Source of the DNA: Cephalotrichum gorgonifer
Lineage: Eukaryota; Ascomycota; Sordariomycetes; Microascales; Microascaceae
Direction: 5' to 3'
DNA: 64,000 bases
Assembly (NCBI GenBank): GCA_900312665.1
Contig: ONZQ02000008.1
Location: 1,240,001 to 1,304,000, forward strand
In this document: piece after piece, positions 53,919-64,000 of the stretch
How the letters are laid out: the number at the start of each line of letters is the position of its first letter
Numbering within the stretch: position 1 is the first letter of the stretch
The notes under the pieces: model-generated
Told to the model about the DNA's origin: nothing
The model's input: only the letters and a program-made list of their open reading frames with translations
Database searches by the model: none
Made by a program: the position numbers and the translations under genes

Positions 53919-55773
53919 TTACACACACTGACACTCCCAGCTCCCCGCATCATCCGGATCCCCATACCCAACAAATCTAGCCTGCCTCGGATATACACAG
54001 AGCGGCCGCTGCCTCTCGATCCCCCCCGCGACAGTTTCGTTCACAAACTTCGTCGCAACGAGCTTCTCGGGACTCTCCCCTCCTTCAACCCACTCCATAA
54101 TCGCCAACATAACATCATGCTCCGCATCCCTGAGCTCATCGACAGGTTGCGTCGCCCCGCCAAGGGAAAACGCATGGCCAGACCCGGCGACATACCAAGG
54201 CGCAACAGCAGACCCGGCGCAGTGTCCCATCCCAGGAATCAAGAAGAAGCGGTAGAAGTCGTCAAGCCCAGCCTCCCCCCCGAGAGCTTTTTGGACCTGC
54301 TCGTAGAAATAGATGCTGTCTCCGGGCGCGATACTAGGGTCGGCTTCGCCGTGATACTTTAGGATCTTACCCCCGCGGTCCCGGAAAGCCGAGAGGTCGA
54401 AGTCGTCCGCTATCGCCTGCCCAGGATCCACTTCGTCCGCGAATAGCTGGTCGCTATACGTGAACCCCGTAGGGTCCCACTTCGTGTCGTTGTAGATCGA
54501 GTACCGGAAGTAGTCGAGTCCTATCTGCCACGAAGCGTTGAGCACAGCGGCTGGATCAGCTCCTATGGAGACTGCGGGATATACAAATGTCGCCCCGTCG
54601 TCCTCGTACACATCACTGTAGATGCCCTGAAGGGTCCGTATCTGCTCGGGCGCCAGACACTCCGCGGTGTCATTGCCTGACCCACACAGGAGCTCATAAA
54701 AGTTAAACTTACACCCTCGCGGATCGCTGATAATCCCATCAACAAGGCCGTCCTGTCTATCACACTGCCTCTCCAACTCGGCAGCGATGACGGGGAAGAG
54801 CTCAGGACCGATATGCTTCGGGTCGGACTCCGGCAGATTCAGGAGACCGCGTTGGAGACTTGACCCGGCGGCATGGCTGATCCACCAGGCCGGCGCGCCA
54901 ATAACGATGCCATCAAATGAATCCGGGTGAGTCTGGATCTCCTTCAGGCCTTGTCTACCGCCAGTGGAGCAGCCTGAGTAGTAGGAGTACTTGATGCCGT
55001 TTGTGGACTCGTAGTACTTATTTATGATGTCCTGTGAGCCGGAGGATTAGCAACGCAAGAATGCTTCTTTTCTCCTTTAACACGGAGATTTTGTTTGTTA
55101 AGCTTATTTTTCGTTGGGATCTTACGAACCTTGCCGAGTACGACGGAGCCATGGACTGCTCGGTAACCCCAGTCAATAAGGCTCTCCGGAGCTCCGAGGC
55201 CCCACGAGCCGTCCTCAGGCCCGGATAAGTGGCCGGTATCAGTACTCAGGGCTGCAAATCCATACTACCATACTCGTCAGTGAAAACCAGACGAGCCAAA
55301 GACAGTAGCACACCTACATGTGACAACACCGCCATATCAATCCTATCAACACTCCGCGTTAGTATTTCTCCGTCATCTACCGAGTAATCCATGATATCCT
55401 GATCCCTCAGGTAGGGAAAATCAGGGTAGGCCTGGATACGATCAACGTACCAATTGATGAAACCCCCAAGACCACCATTCCCCGTCATCATTAGCCGCTC
55501 ATTCCATGCCGTGTCTGGAAGGAACATCCCGAAGTTATACGAGGAGTTGTCGGATGACTTCACGTTGATGCTAACAGCACAGAGCCCCGGCAGGTCCGTT
55601 GCGTAGGTAAAATTACCATCGCTGAAGTTGCCGCCCTCCGGAACGGCCTCAACGCGGCCGAGGGTGGCGCCCGGGTGGTCGTCAAGGATAGTGGTGAATG
55701 TCTCGGTCGTGCACCCGGCTAGGACGCCTGGTAGTAGCAAAAGAGCAAGACCTATAATCGAAGGGGTATGCAT
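53919..55773 (-). CDS. Tannase/feruloyl esterase family, secreted
   Basis: Four exons: 55773..55451, 55342..55318, 55264..55130, 55031..53919; 531 residues. Signal peptide 1-19 (MHTPSIIGLALLLLPGVLA). The 25-nt exon 2 restores the family motif FINWIDMAVLSHYGFAALSTDTGH. The nucleophile is Ser183 in YYSGCSTGGRQGL, followed by YDGIVIGAPA-like FDGIVIGAPAWW; ILKYHGEADPSI holds the Asp and IPGMGHCAGS the His, with the cysteines near Ser and His (CS-D-HC motif) both present. Ends WECQCV. The family releases gallic or ferulic acid from plant tannins and cell-wall esters. Several N-glycosylation sites. Intron 1 (108 nt) has no stop and is a multiple of three, so it can be mistaken for coding sequence. 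Confidence 0.94.
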
Positions 55774-56380
55774 GATGAATAACAAGAGACGACTGTTGAA
55801 GGACAATTCATGATGACCTCATCACGGACACGTCCCACGAGAGGAGGTTGACAATTTATACCGAGCGATGACACTAACCATAGCGCTGGCTCCTTGTAGG
55901 GATGTAATCTTTGTCACGATTCTGCCTTTCTTGCGCGTCCCGTATTAAAGCGTATCTGCGAGCCGGTAATGAAAGATCACGGGCGGTCCGTGTTTGCGCC
56001 TATCACATCGGGCGGCTCAGCCAGACACGACATCATCGTCACACCCGTGGCAGTTTTAGCATCATCGCGTATTAAAGCGTATCTGCAGCTTACCCCTGCA
56101 TTCCCTGAATGCTGAGCCTGCCAGTTACTTGCTTGGTGAACATAGGGCCGGGAGTGTCGATCACACCTTTGCTGCCTAGGTGCCCCTGCCCCCATTAGAC
56201 CAATCATTCCTGACATCGACACACTGATACCCCACAGCCTCTGCCGGGAAAAGATTAAGTCATATTAGCGTGACCCTTACTACGTACTCCACCACGGTGG
56301 GCCCAGACAGCAGGGCCTCCGTTATCGACAAAATGAAGTCATTTTCCGACTGCTATAAAAAGGACCATAGTCCAAGGAAG
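55774..56380. other. Intergenic region, no gene seen
   Basis: Contains an imperfect direct repeat: GTATTAAAGCGTATCTGC occurs at about 55939 and again at about 56070. No gene recognised. Confidence 0.5.
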
Positions 56381-57049
56381 CTATTCTACATCGGTAGACA
56401 CCTCCCGCCTATGGTGTCCCTCAATCTCATCGCCCCTCCACACCTCAGCGTCATAGTCCCCGCCATAGGTCTCCACTACTCGTGGTGGACGCACTCCCGG
56501 TATCTCAGGTGTCCATCCCCAGATGCCATCCGTGCACAACTTATCATAATACCCGACAAGGACGGTCAGCGGACGGTAGAACCACCCGATATCATCATCC
56601 GGATTCCCCTCAATAGGATCCAACTCGCACGTAAGATCCTCATAACTATATATACGATGTACATCCGGGTGCCACAGTGGCTTCCAATCCTTCCAAAGGA
56701 CTGCTATAAATTGATCCCGGTCCTCCTCCCACATAGAGTCGAGGAATCGCCGGTCCGCTACCAGGCAGAAGCGGTACCGGGCAGCATCATAGCATCCCCA
56801 GTATGTCGAAGTCCCATCGGAATTTAGAGGGTACTTGGGGAGATCGCGTGCTGGGCGCCGGGGGACGCCACGGCGCTCGGCCCACCTATTGAAGAGCTCG
56901 CGGGTGACTTTTGTGTAGACGCAATCGAGGGAGGTGGTATTTCCGATCACGGGGAAGTCCATGTTTGAAATTAGGTCCGGACGCTCGTAGATGTCGTTAA
57001 GGGAGTAGAGGGCTGCGGAGTGAAGACGCGCTTGGAGCTGAGAGAACAC
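56381..57049 (-). CDS. Hypothetical protein, 5' end uncertain
   Basis: A 222-residue frame from 57049; the same frame stays open upstream to 57298 and the upstream text (ILDSGRPLANIEASLFVGTP, then NPQWGLPIYRTDYRPGTSAV) looks coding, so the true start lies further up, possibly past an intron ending at the TAG acceptor at 57299-57301. No domain is named with certainty. The pattern WGLPIYRTDY, then a helix with RELFNRWAERR, then YWGCYDAARYRFCLVADRRFLDSM recalls a group of uncharacterised proteins repeated in filamentous fungi (W-G-x-x-I-Y-R .. CLVxD). The tail is acidic and ends HHRREVSTDVE. No signal peptide in the visible part. Function unknown. Confidence 0.6.
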   Translation of the reverse strand: MFSQLQARLHSAALYSLNDIYERPDLISNMDFPVIGNTTSLDCVYTKVTRELFNRWAERRGVPRRPARDLPKYPLNSDGTSTYWGCYDAARYRFCLVADRRFLDSMWEEDRDQFIAVLWKDWKPLWHPDVHRIYSYEDLTCELDPIEGNPDDDIGWFYRPLTVLVGYYDKLCTDGIWGWTPEIPGVRPPRVVETYGGDYDAEVWRGDEIEGHHRREVSTDVE

Positions 57050-57298
57050 GGCAGAGGTGCCAGGGCGGTAGTCGGTACGGTAGATGGGGAGGCCCCACTG
57101 AGGATTATCTGAGGTACCTGGTAGTGGAGGAGGGGTTCCGACGAAAAGGCTCGCTTCGATGTTCGCCAGGGGACGCCCTGAGTCCAGGATGCGTTCTCGC
57201 TCGACATACCGGTCGTGTTCCGTTATCAGGCAGGTATTGGAGAACGAAGGTAGGCGGGACGCAACAATTGCGTAAATGATCGGCGTATGCAGCCTGCC

Positions 57299-58316
57299 CT
57301 ATAGCAATTCATAGCGGACGGTATTTCTAGAAAAAGTTTTGGCAGCGAAATCCGGATCGATTTTGGGTCCCAATTGTGTTTTTGTGAAGTTCGAGGTAGC
57401 AGAGATATGATGCGACGCATACCCTCGACCAGGTTGGGCCTGAGCTCAGGCCCACATGCATCCATACAAGTACGAACATTGGAAGTACGTTACATTACAA
57501 GAACCCCTATTATACATGTAATTTAAAATTGAGCCGCTGCGCAGGCCATGTAGTGCCGGTTGGTTACTCGAGGAAAATGTCCTCTCCCAGTCTCGGCTTC
57601 GTATAGGCGGCGAACAGAGGAGGGCCAATCATTGAATGTGCAGGACCCGGTCCATGTAACTACCAAAGGGCGAGGTAATTCGTTGCAGCCATTTAATCAA
57701 GCAATCAAGCTTCTATCTGGCCACTTGTACCGTTCTTCGGCCTAAGATGGGAGTGCATATGCATCATAAAACGGACGATTATGTATCGCGAGCTCCTCAA
57801 TCCGACATCTTGCTATAACTACGTCCGCCCCAGGAAGGTTCATACAAATTCCGATCTGTACTGAATCGTGATCTCTTCCTCGGCGTGGAGGCTGTAAGTC
57901 ACGACCAGCTTCCTCAAGCCCACGACAGCCACCGTTTTCCCAGTCGCAAACACCATTCCAGGCAACCCGGGAGTCCTCCGAGCTGACGGATTCGGACCGG
58001 CAGGGTCCATATTACGAAAGCCACCCTCGACGTCTCATGACCCATGATTCCAAGGGTTCTCCGGTTCCATGACCGGTCTGCCTGGGGGCCTGTCTGGTGC
58101 CGTATATGTCTACGGTGGGTCACCTCCACCCACGATGATTTTATGATTTCCTGGGTCGGCCTACTTAAGGGAGAGCAGACATTGGGCCCGCCGGGCACCT
58201 TTGCCTAAATCGAACTGGAATTGTGTTATAAAGTAGAGGAAGATCCGGAATCAGCGACTGGAAGCGATAGACCTGCCGAAGGCAGGGCCCCTACTATGAG
58301 CTGCCTTCTACGCTAG
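57299..58316. other. Intergenic region, no gene seen
   Basis: May include a 5' exon of the preceding hypothetical gene. A 94-residue frame at 57914..58198 is not supported. Confidence 0.5.
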
Positions 58317-59021
58317 GCCATAACACACCACTTCGCGGGAAAGGGCTACGAGGTTATAGTGATGGATAATCCATACGAGTCTATGCCAGTCGAGTACCCT
58401 GACGGGACTGTCAACCCCAGGGGCTTCATAGTTGGTGTACGGACCAACGAGGAGCTCGAGTTCGCTATGGACGTCCAGGCGGTCGACTTGGGTTTTGTTC
58501 TTGACGCCTTAGGTTCCAGGGACACAGACAAGGTTATTCACATGGGTCATTCATTCGGTGGGGGTACAGCAGCCAGGACCATACTTACAGACACCAGGAT
58601 CTCCGGCAGCCTGAACTTGGACGGGACGACGCAGGGACAGGTTCTGTCGCTCGGGGTCGAGAAACCGATGCCGATATGGGGAATGATGGATCACAACTCA
58701 ACCAACGATGGGTTATATGCGTTGCATTTATTGAGAGCGCAAAATTGCGTGGCCCTTTGGTTAGAGAGCCTTCCTAGAGAATTTGGTGCACTGGACCTTT
58801 AGTGACCTACCCATATATGTGGAAATCCTCGGCCTGAGCAATAGTGGAGAAGGTCTCTTCGGCGGCTCACCCCACCCCCCCCCTCCCCCCTTTTCCAGGG
58901 ATTGAGAGCCATGGTGATCCTCCCCGAGTACTTGGCGAGCTCTGTTGAGTTTACGCTCGGATGCGGGAAAGATGTACTGCCTAAGGGACCCAGCGAGAAG
59001 TTTCCCGACGTCGATTTCTAG
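58317..59021 (+). pseudogene. PAF-acetylhydrolase-like gene, truncated and shifted
   Basis: From a possible TAG acceptor at 58314-58316 the frame reads HHFAGKGYEVIVMDNPYES, VEYPDGTVNPRG, then MGHSFGGGTAARTIL (nucleophile GHSFGG) and LNLDGTTQGQVLSLG, the core of platelet-activating-factor acetylhydrolase isoform II-like lipases. Near 58770 a one-base shift is needed to go on to ENLVHWTFSDLPIYVEILGL (the HxFSDLP motif with the catalytic His). After a C-rich tract (58870-58890) it resumes EYLASSVEFTLGCGKD .. KFPDVDF and TAG. The N-terminal third, including the usual start, is missing. Active-site residues survive, so decay is recent, or one shift is an assembly error. Confidence 0.75.
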
Positions 59022-60103
59022 TAGAATAGCAATGACGATTGCGAAGGATTGTGACACCTAGAAACGCCCTCTAAATACTCTAGCCGTTCTTCGTTGAGTC
59101 GTATTTACAAGCATCGTGCCAGCCACCATGTTTATCGTACTCCCAGGTCCAGTTCTGGTTTTTCTAACACCACCATGTTCATTGCTTCAGTCTAGCATCT
59201 CTTGTTTCTCTCTCCTATTCGTATTGATTTGAACGAGAATCAGGATGCTATAGAAAGGGCAAGAGGACGCTCATACGCCCAGATTTTACCGTTCCTAACC
59301 TCTGTAGTATATCGAAAGCTTTGAATCGAATCATTCGAGTTCGCTGTTCGCTGCCGGGTACCCGTGCTCCTTGGCATTCGCCAAGGCGGACATCGGTATA
59401 CTCGTAGGTCCGACCAGTATATCACGAAAGGCGGGGTCCCGAAACCGTACTTGGACCACCTATAATAACTCGAGGTTGGCCTGCATTATCATTCTGCAAC
59501 CGAAACAGAAAGATTGTCTAAGAGGGGACTTGATACCTTACCAATCATACGCCCAGTATGCGCCTAGGATACAAGTAATGCTTAGTGTGCCGCTTCTGGC
59601 GGGTAAGGCTGTATTTGGATTGGATGGAACCAAGTTCGTCATCTCTCATGCATGTATCCCCAACTTGCCTATGGTGTAGGGTATGTTGCCTGTGAGGATC
59701 GCCCGACAGGGACCAAGAAGAGACACCCTGCAGGACAAGGCCACACCACCACCCAGAACACATTTGTTATTCCAAGTATTTGTATCCACACGTCCATCAT
59801 TGACAGACTACCAATGCGGGGTTTGACTGGCCCTCAGACCCTTGCGCATTTGCTCACACACAACTGTAGATGTACAAGTAGGATATATGTGGCCGAGCTT
59901 GGCGCGGATGCTCTTCAAGCCCCCCCTGCAGCTTACCCATGGGTAGGGAGGAATAATGATATCCTTGATTAATTAATGCTTTCTTCCCCCGCTTTTCTAC
60001 CTCCCTCCCCTCCCACTAAACCCCCTGCTCTGTGACACCGGACCCCAGGCCCTCCTCGCACAATAAACCGCCCGCCCGGTGCAACCTCCACTTGAAACTA
60101 CAC
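59022..60103. other. Intergenic region, no gene seen
   Basis: Upstream of the second methyltransferase gene. Frames at 59371..59972 have no features. Confidence 0.55.
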
Positions 60104-61796
60104 ATGACTGACGAAACAACCCCGGCGGCGAGCCCGCCTGGGCCACAAAGCCCTGCCAAGCCGGAGAGTCCCCCCAGATCAGAGCCTGTCGGCCCTGGGG
60201 GAATATTGCCCGCCGAGCATTGGGCTCAGCAGGTAAGCGCGACTTGGTTCCGGGAGGAAGGACGCTTAGTCTTACAGATTTGAGCAGGAGCTAGTCGTCG
60301 CGGATGATGGAGAGTCGGCACTGGGCGAGTCGGTCGTCTCCTCGACTGCCTCAATAACATCTAGTGTTCTGAACTATCGAATGTTGCATGGTCGGCGGTA
60401 CCACAGCGAGATCGGTCATGCGTCTTATTGGTATTTTCACTGAGGATCCCCGTCTCTCCCTTCTTTTTTTCCTCTGTTGGACACTCGTCTTTACGGGCCG
60501 TTCATCGTCGATCTAACACTCATATCTCCATCTAAGGGGCTCTAACGATGAGGCCCAGAGTGAGTCGCTGGATCTCAAGTACGTCCCTTACCATGCCCGA
60601 ATCTGAACTGTGAAACATTCTATCTCGCGAAACGAGTTGACTGACAATGCGACGGCCAGCCACCTTGCCATGACCCTCGCGTGTGGACAGAAACTCTACC
60701 TAGCTCCTCTAGAGGAGGATAAAGTCCATGTATGCTGGAACCACTCCCGCGCCCAATTCCGTTGGGCAGCGATCGCTAATCTACTGTAGCGGGCACTGGA
60801 TATTGGAACCGGCACGGGTACGTCTGTTCCTCACCAGATAGTCCTAGTTACTAACCGCGGGTTCTTCGGCAGGCATATGGGCCATGTACGTTCCGCCACA
60901 AACTGGATGGTACCTCCTTACTTGCGCTAACGACATTATAGAGACTTCGCCGACGAGTTTCCCAAGACAGAAGTCATCGGCACAGACATCTCTCCTATTC
61001 AACCAACCTGGGTTCCCCCCCTCTTGAAATTGTTAGTTTGACCTACTCAAAACTCCGTCTGAAGTGATAACTTTTCTTCTGCCACATAACTGCATGCACT
61101 GTAATACCTCGTTGTGTCTCTGATACTGATCCACCCTAGCGAAATCGAGGACTGCACCCTAAACTGGACCTTTGCCCCCGACTCCTTCGATTACATCCAC
61201 ATGCGCTGGCTCCTTGGCAGCATAACCGATTGGACCGCCCTCTTCGCGGAAGCTTACAAGGCCTGCTCTCCCGGCGGCTGGGTCGAGAGCCTAGAGCCGT
61301 CGTGCCAGTTCCAGAGCGACCACACCGGCATCCCGGACGACTCCGCGCTAGGACAGTGGGGCAAGTTCTTTATCGAAGGCGGAAAGAAGATCGGGCAGTC
61401 CTTCACGGTGCTTGAAGATAACATCCAGCGGAAGGCGATGGAGGCGGCGGGCTTCGTCGACATCCAGGAGTTTCAGTTCAAGGTGAGAGGAATAATTCAT
61501 CGGGTCTCTCGCCTACTGAGATGGGGAGAGGATGTAGAGTTACTAATGGCGAGGCTTAGGTCCCCATCGGCCCTTGGCCAAAGGACCCGCAGCTGAATGA
61601 ACTTGGGGTCCTTGGACAGGCTGTGCTCGAGTCAGACATAGAGGGCTACATTTTGTTCATAGCGAACACGATCGGATGGAGCAGGCCTGAGATTCAGGTT
61701 TATATTGCCCATCTCCGCCGTGAGGTTCGGTTTGGCAACCACTACCCATACTACAGGGCGAAGGTCGTATGGGGTCGGAAGCCGGATGGAGCATAG
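60104..61796 (+). CDS. LaeA-like SAM-dependent methyltransferase (second)
   Basis: Nine exons: 60104..60232, 60288..60430, 60537..60578, 60660..60729, 60790..60817, 60873..60885, 60942..61031, 61140..61482, 61560..61796; 364 residues. A Pro/Ser-rich N-terminus (PAASPPGPQSPAKPESPPRS) leads to TSSVLNYRMLHGRRYHSE, SAM motif RALDIGTGTGIWAIDFADEF, then VIGTDISPIQPTWVPPLL, FDYIHMRWLLGSITDWTALF, ACSPGGWVESLEPSCQF and end YYRAKVVWGRKPDGA. Exon 6 is only 13 nt (coding G-IWA-I) and exon 5 only 28; together they encode the glycine-rich SAM loop, so missing them breaks the active site. Exon 2 may start 3 nt earlier (60285). Same family as the gene at 20230; substrate unknown. Confidence 0.93.
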
Positions 61797-62908
61797 CGGT
61801 AGATGAGTTTGGGGAAGGAAATGTTGCTGTTGTTCCGCCCAACAGTAGTTCTTTGAGTCAGTCGTCTTTCGGACTTCCCTACCCCAGATGACTTCTTTTC
61901 GACATCGGTTATGGCACCATGCTTGGACGGAAGATGGGTGTGAGAATGGAAGGCGGAGGTAAACTTGATTTCATGTTTGTCGTCAGAATTATTATCACCA
62001 GAAAGAATGAAAACTCAGCTACACCTTCTTCCACTGCGATCAAATTCCAGTCCAGTCCTGTTAAAATGGCATCTTCCAACCATATGCAAGCCTCAAGACC
62101 ATTACCATACTATCTTCAGCCCATTTTGATACAAACATTGTGTTGTATCATGATCTACCAACAAAGATCACCAGCCCTCTTTTTAAAATATATCTATCAC
62201 AGCCTTTATCAACTGGAACTCAGGTACCCTGTACAAAGTATAGACCTTTTTGTTTTTACATATCCAATGTAGTTCTTCCTATGTCTTAGGTCCTTCATAA
62301 GCTGATGTTTAACAGGGAGGCGAAGCCCTATACCGCCTATATTAGCTATGTTTCCTAATAGCTGCAATCTCAGAGCTCATGTATTGTATACTATTACCCA
62401 AAGCCCAAAACCATCAATGAATCGAGTTAGGATCCTCCTTCCACCTGCAGCTCTATGGACGGCAGGAAATAGATAAGCAATAACCGCTTGATCTGGGCTG
62501 TGAGGATCCTCAGGGTCGGCATCGAATGCTAGGTTTAGAGCTTTCTTAGTGAAGATATCAGATATTTTGTTGAGATGTGTCGATACAGCGGACCCTTGCA
62601 CGTAGGTCAGCCTCTATTTTGGAAAAGTGGGGTGGGGCAGGGGTCTTTAATGTCCGATATGCAGGAGGCCAAAGGCCACGACTTCCCTGAGGGGGCGAAG
62701 GAGGAATCTTGGGGTCCTGAACCAGCAATCTGCACGCTTCCCTCTCTGTCCCAATATCCTGCATCCGCATGCTTTAACCACAATCGGACCCGTTTCTCGC
62801 GCAGCTCCCAATAGTTCTTAGTCTACAGTTTTATTTTTCACCAAACCGAGTTCCATCTGACGTCCGGGTTTGGCCGACCCCATCGTAAATCAGCGATTGT
62901 TTACCGGC
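61797..62908. other. Intergenic region, no gene seen
   Basis: 3' flank of the methyltransferase gene and promoter of the alpha-kinase gene. The 117-residue frame at 61919..62272 is not supported. Confidence 0.55.
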
Positions 62909-63690
62909 ATGTCGAACAGAAGACTCAACAACGCAACTAGGGCGGACATCTATGGTGACATCTTCGCTCAGGGTACATTTAAGAACGTCTGGCGAGGAAC
63001 CTACACCGAAGGTGCTCGAGCCGGCCAAGCCTGTGTGTCCAAAGAGTTCAAGACTGGATCCGTTTTTGAGGACCATTATTTCGAACAGGAGCTCTCCATC
63101 ATCGGCCGGACCCAGAAGATCATCGATGCCTGGCATGATGCCGATATCATCGAACGTCGCATCGTTCTCAACACTCCAGCGATATGGGAGTACGAGGTTT
63201 CCGGTCACAAGTGCCTCGTGGAGCCCATGATCGAAAACTTCGAAAAATTCAACAGCAACACAGGCTGGGCGGACATGTCGGGCGGGAAGTGGAGTGAGGC
63301 TATGCAGGCACCGAGCCACTTTTCATACCACAACTCTGGTGGCCAATTTCTGTTGTGTGATCTTCAAGGGGGAGCTTATAGGGATGGATAGTGAGTCAAG
63401 CTCTATTTCTCTTCTTTATAGGTCTTCCTACTAAATATTTCTTCCCTAGCATCCTCTCAGATCCAGTCATTATGTCACAGCTTCAGAGCTGTGGTCCGGC
63501 AGATCTCGGCCCTGACGGGATTCGCTCGTTCTTTTCCAGGCATAGGTGTAACACGTTCTGCAGGTCATCGTGGACTAAACCCCGGATCATCGGCCGCGCA
63601 GTGTACCCAATGAGACAGGGGACGAGCATGACGGCGGTACGATTGTCAACGCGTCAGAGTCGCAATCCTTTGAGTCGAGTGCAGGAGTAG
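62909..63690 (+). CDS. Alpha-kinase (MHCK/EF2K type) domain protein
   Basis: Exons 62909..63390 and 63450..63690; 240 residues. The 59-nt intron (GTGAGT .. CTAAA .. TAG) joins AYRDG to YILSDPVIMS. The domain fills the protein: DIFAQGTFKNVWRGTYT (glycine-rich region), AGQACVSKEFKTGSVFED (candidate nucleotide-binding Lys), GHKCLVEPMIENFEKFNSNT (Glu-Pro hinge typical of alpha-kinases), MQAPSHFSYHNSGGQFLLCD LQG with the catalytic Asp, and the zinc site GPADLGPDGIRSFFSRHRC .. FC. Alpha-kinases phosphorylate Ser/Thr in helical targets such as eEF2 or myosin heavy chain; filamentous fungi have many small ones with unknown targets. The frame opens at 62870 without an ATG; I use the first ATG. Confidence 0.92.
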
Positions 63691-64000
63691 CAGCCCATGG
63701 TCTAAGTTCTTTATATCCACGTACCATTGTACTTTTGGGCGGAAATAGTAGTTTGTGAGGGCGGCATTTAATGCCTAAAAAACTCTGCTAAGGTCCTTGA
63801 ACCATTCGATCCTCCCGTTTAGGCAGAGCAACCCCGAGATAGTGCTGACGTCTACCGCCCCCTAACGATATAGGCAAATCATCCCGTTGGGAATAGCTTC
63901 GCCTCGGGGGTGTGTAGAACCGGATTATGGCCGATGCGCCATATGTTACGTACGGCGAGAATTCGAGAGGCCTGGTGGATTTCCTTGACATCCATGATGT
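63691..64000. other. Intergenic region to window end
   Basis: No gene recognised; the 67-residue minus frame at 63788..63991 has no features. Confidence 0.5.

Overview
This is 64 kb of nuclear DNA from a filamentous ascomycete (Pezizomycotina; Sordariomycetes is my guess, not shown directly). The evidence is short spliceosomal introns (about 43-108 nt) with GT..AG ends and CTAAC/CTGAC branch sites, dispersed single 5S rRNA genes, intron-bearing tRNA genes, and fungal-specific families: HET domains, DUF3659 repeats, DUF1996, LaeA-like methyltransferases and a Zn2Cys6 regulator. There is no operon structure. Genes lie singly on both strands with 0.3-1.9 kb spacers.

Layout. 0-3 kb: a Rossmann-fold epimerase-like gene cut by the window edge, a five-exon endosulfine (Igo1-type) gene made of very small exons, and a 5S rRNA gene. 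3.7-7.4 kb: a UPF1-like helicase carrying three frame breaks and a second decayed coding stretch. 8.4-9.2 kb: tRNA-Leu(AAG) and tRNA-Gly(TCC). 10-19 kb: a polytopic membrane protein, a tandem GFA-domain protein, a broken leucine-rich-repeat gene, an isochorismatase-like hydrolase and a large DUF3659 repeat protein. 20-30 kb: a ten-exon LaeA-like methyltransferase, a small protein kinase, a HET-domain gene, a secreted kelch protein and a coiled-coil protein. 30-37 kb: a sugar-transporter relic, a second identical 5S gene, a fragment of a HET gene, a secreted TAP-type peptidase and a full HET-domain gene. 37-43 kb: an ABM-domain protein, a secreted TagC-like beta-propeller, an ankyrin relic, tRNA-Val(AAC) and a GFO/IDH dehydrogenase. 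45-56 kb is rich in secreted proteins: GH20 hexosaminidase, DUF1996, a cysteine-rich small protein, then a Zn2Cys6 regulator beside a tannase/feruloyl esterase. 56-64 kb: an unrecognised gene, a PAF-acetylhydrolase-like relic, a second LaeA-like methyltransferase and an alpha-kinase.

I see no single pathway and no biosynthetic core enzyme. Three themes stand out: secreted degradative enzymes; regulatory or incompatibility genes (two HET genes plus a HET fragment, two LaeA-like methyltransferases, kinases, endosulfine, Zn2Cys6); and an unusual number of decaying genes (helicase, LRR, transporter, HET, ankyrin, PAF-AH). Gene models come from reading splice sites by eye; exon lists are given in each entry.
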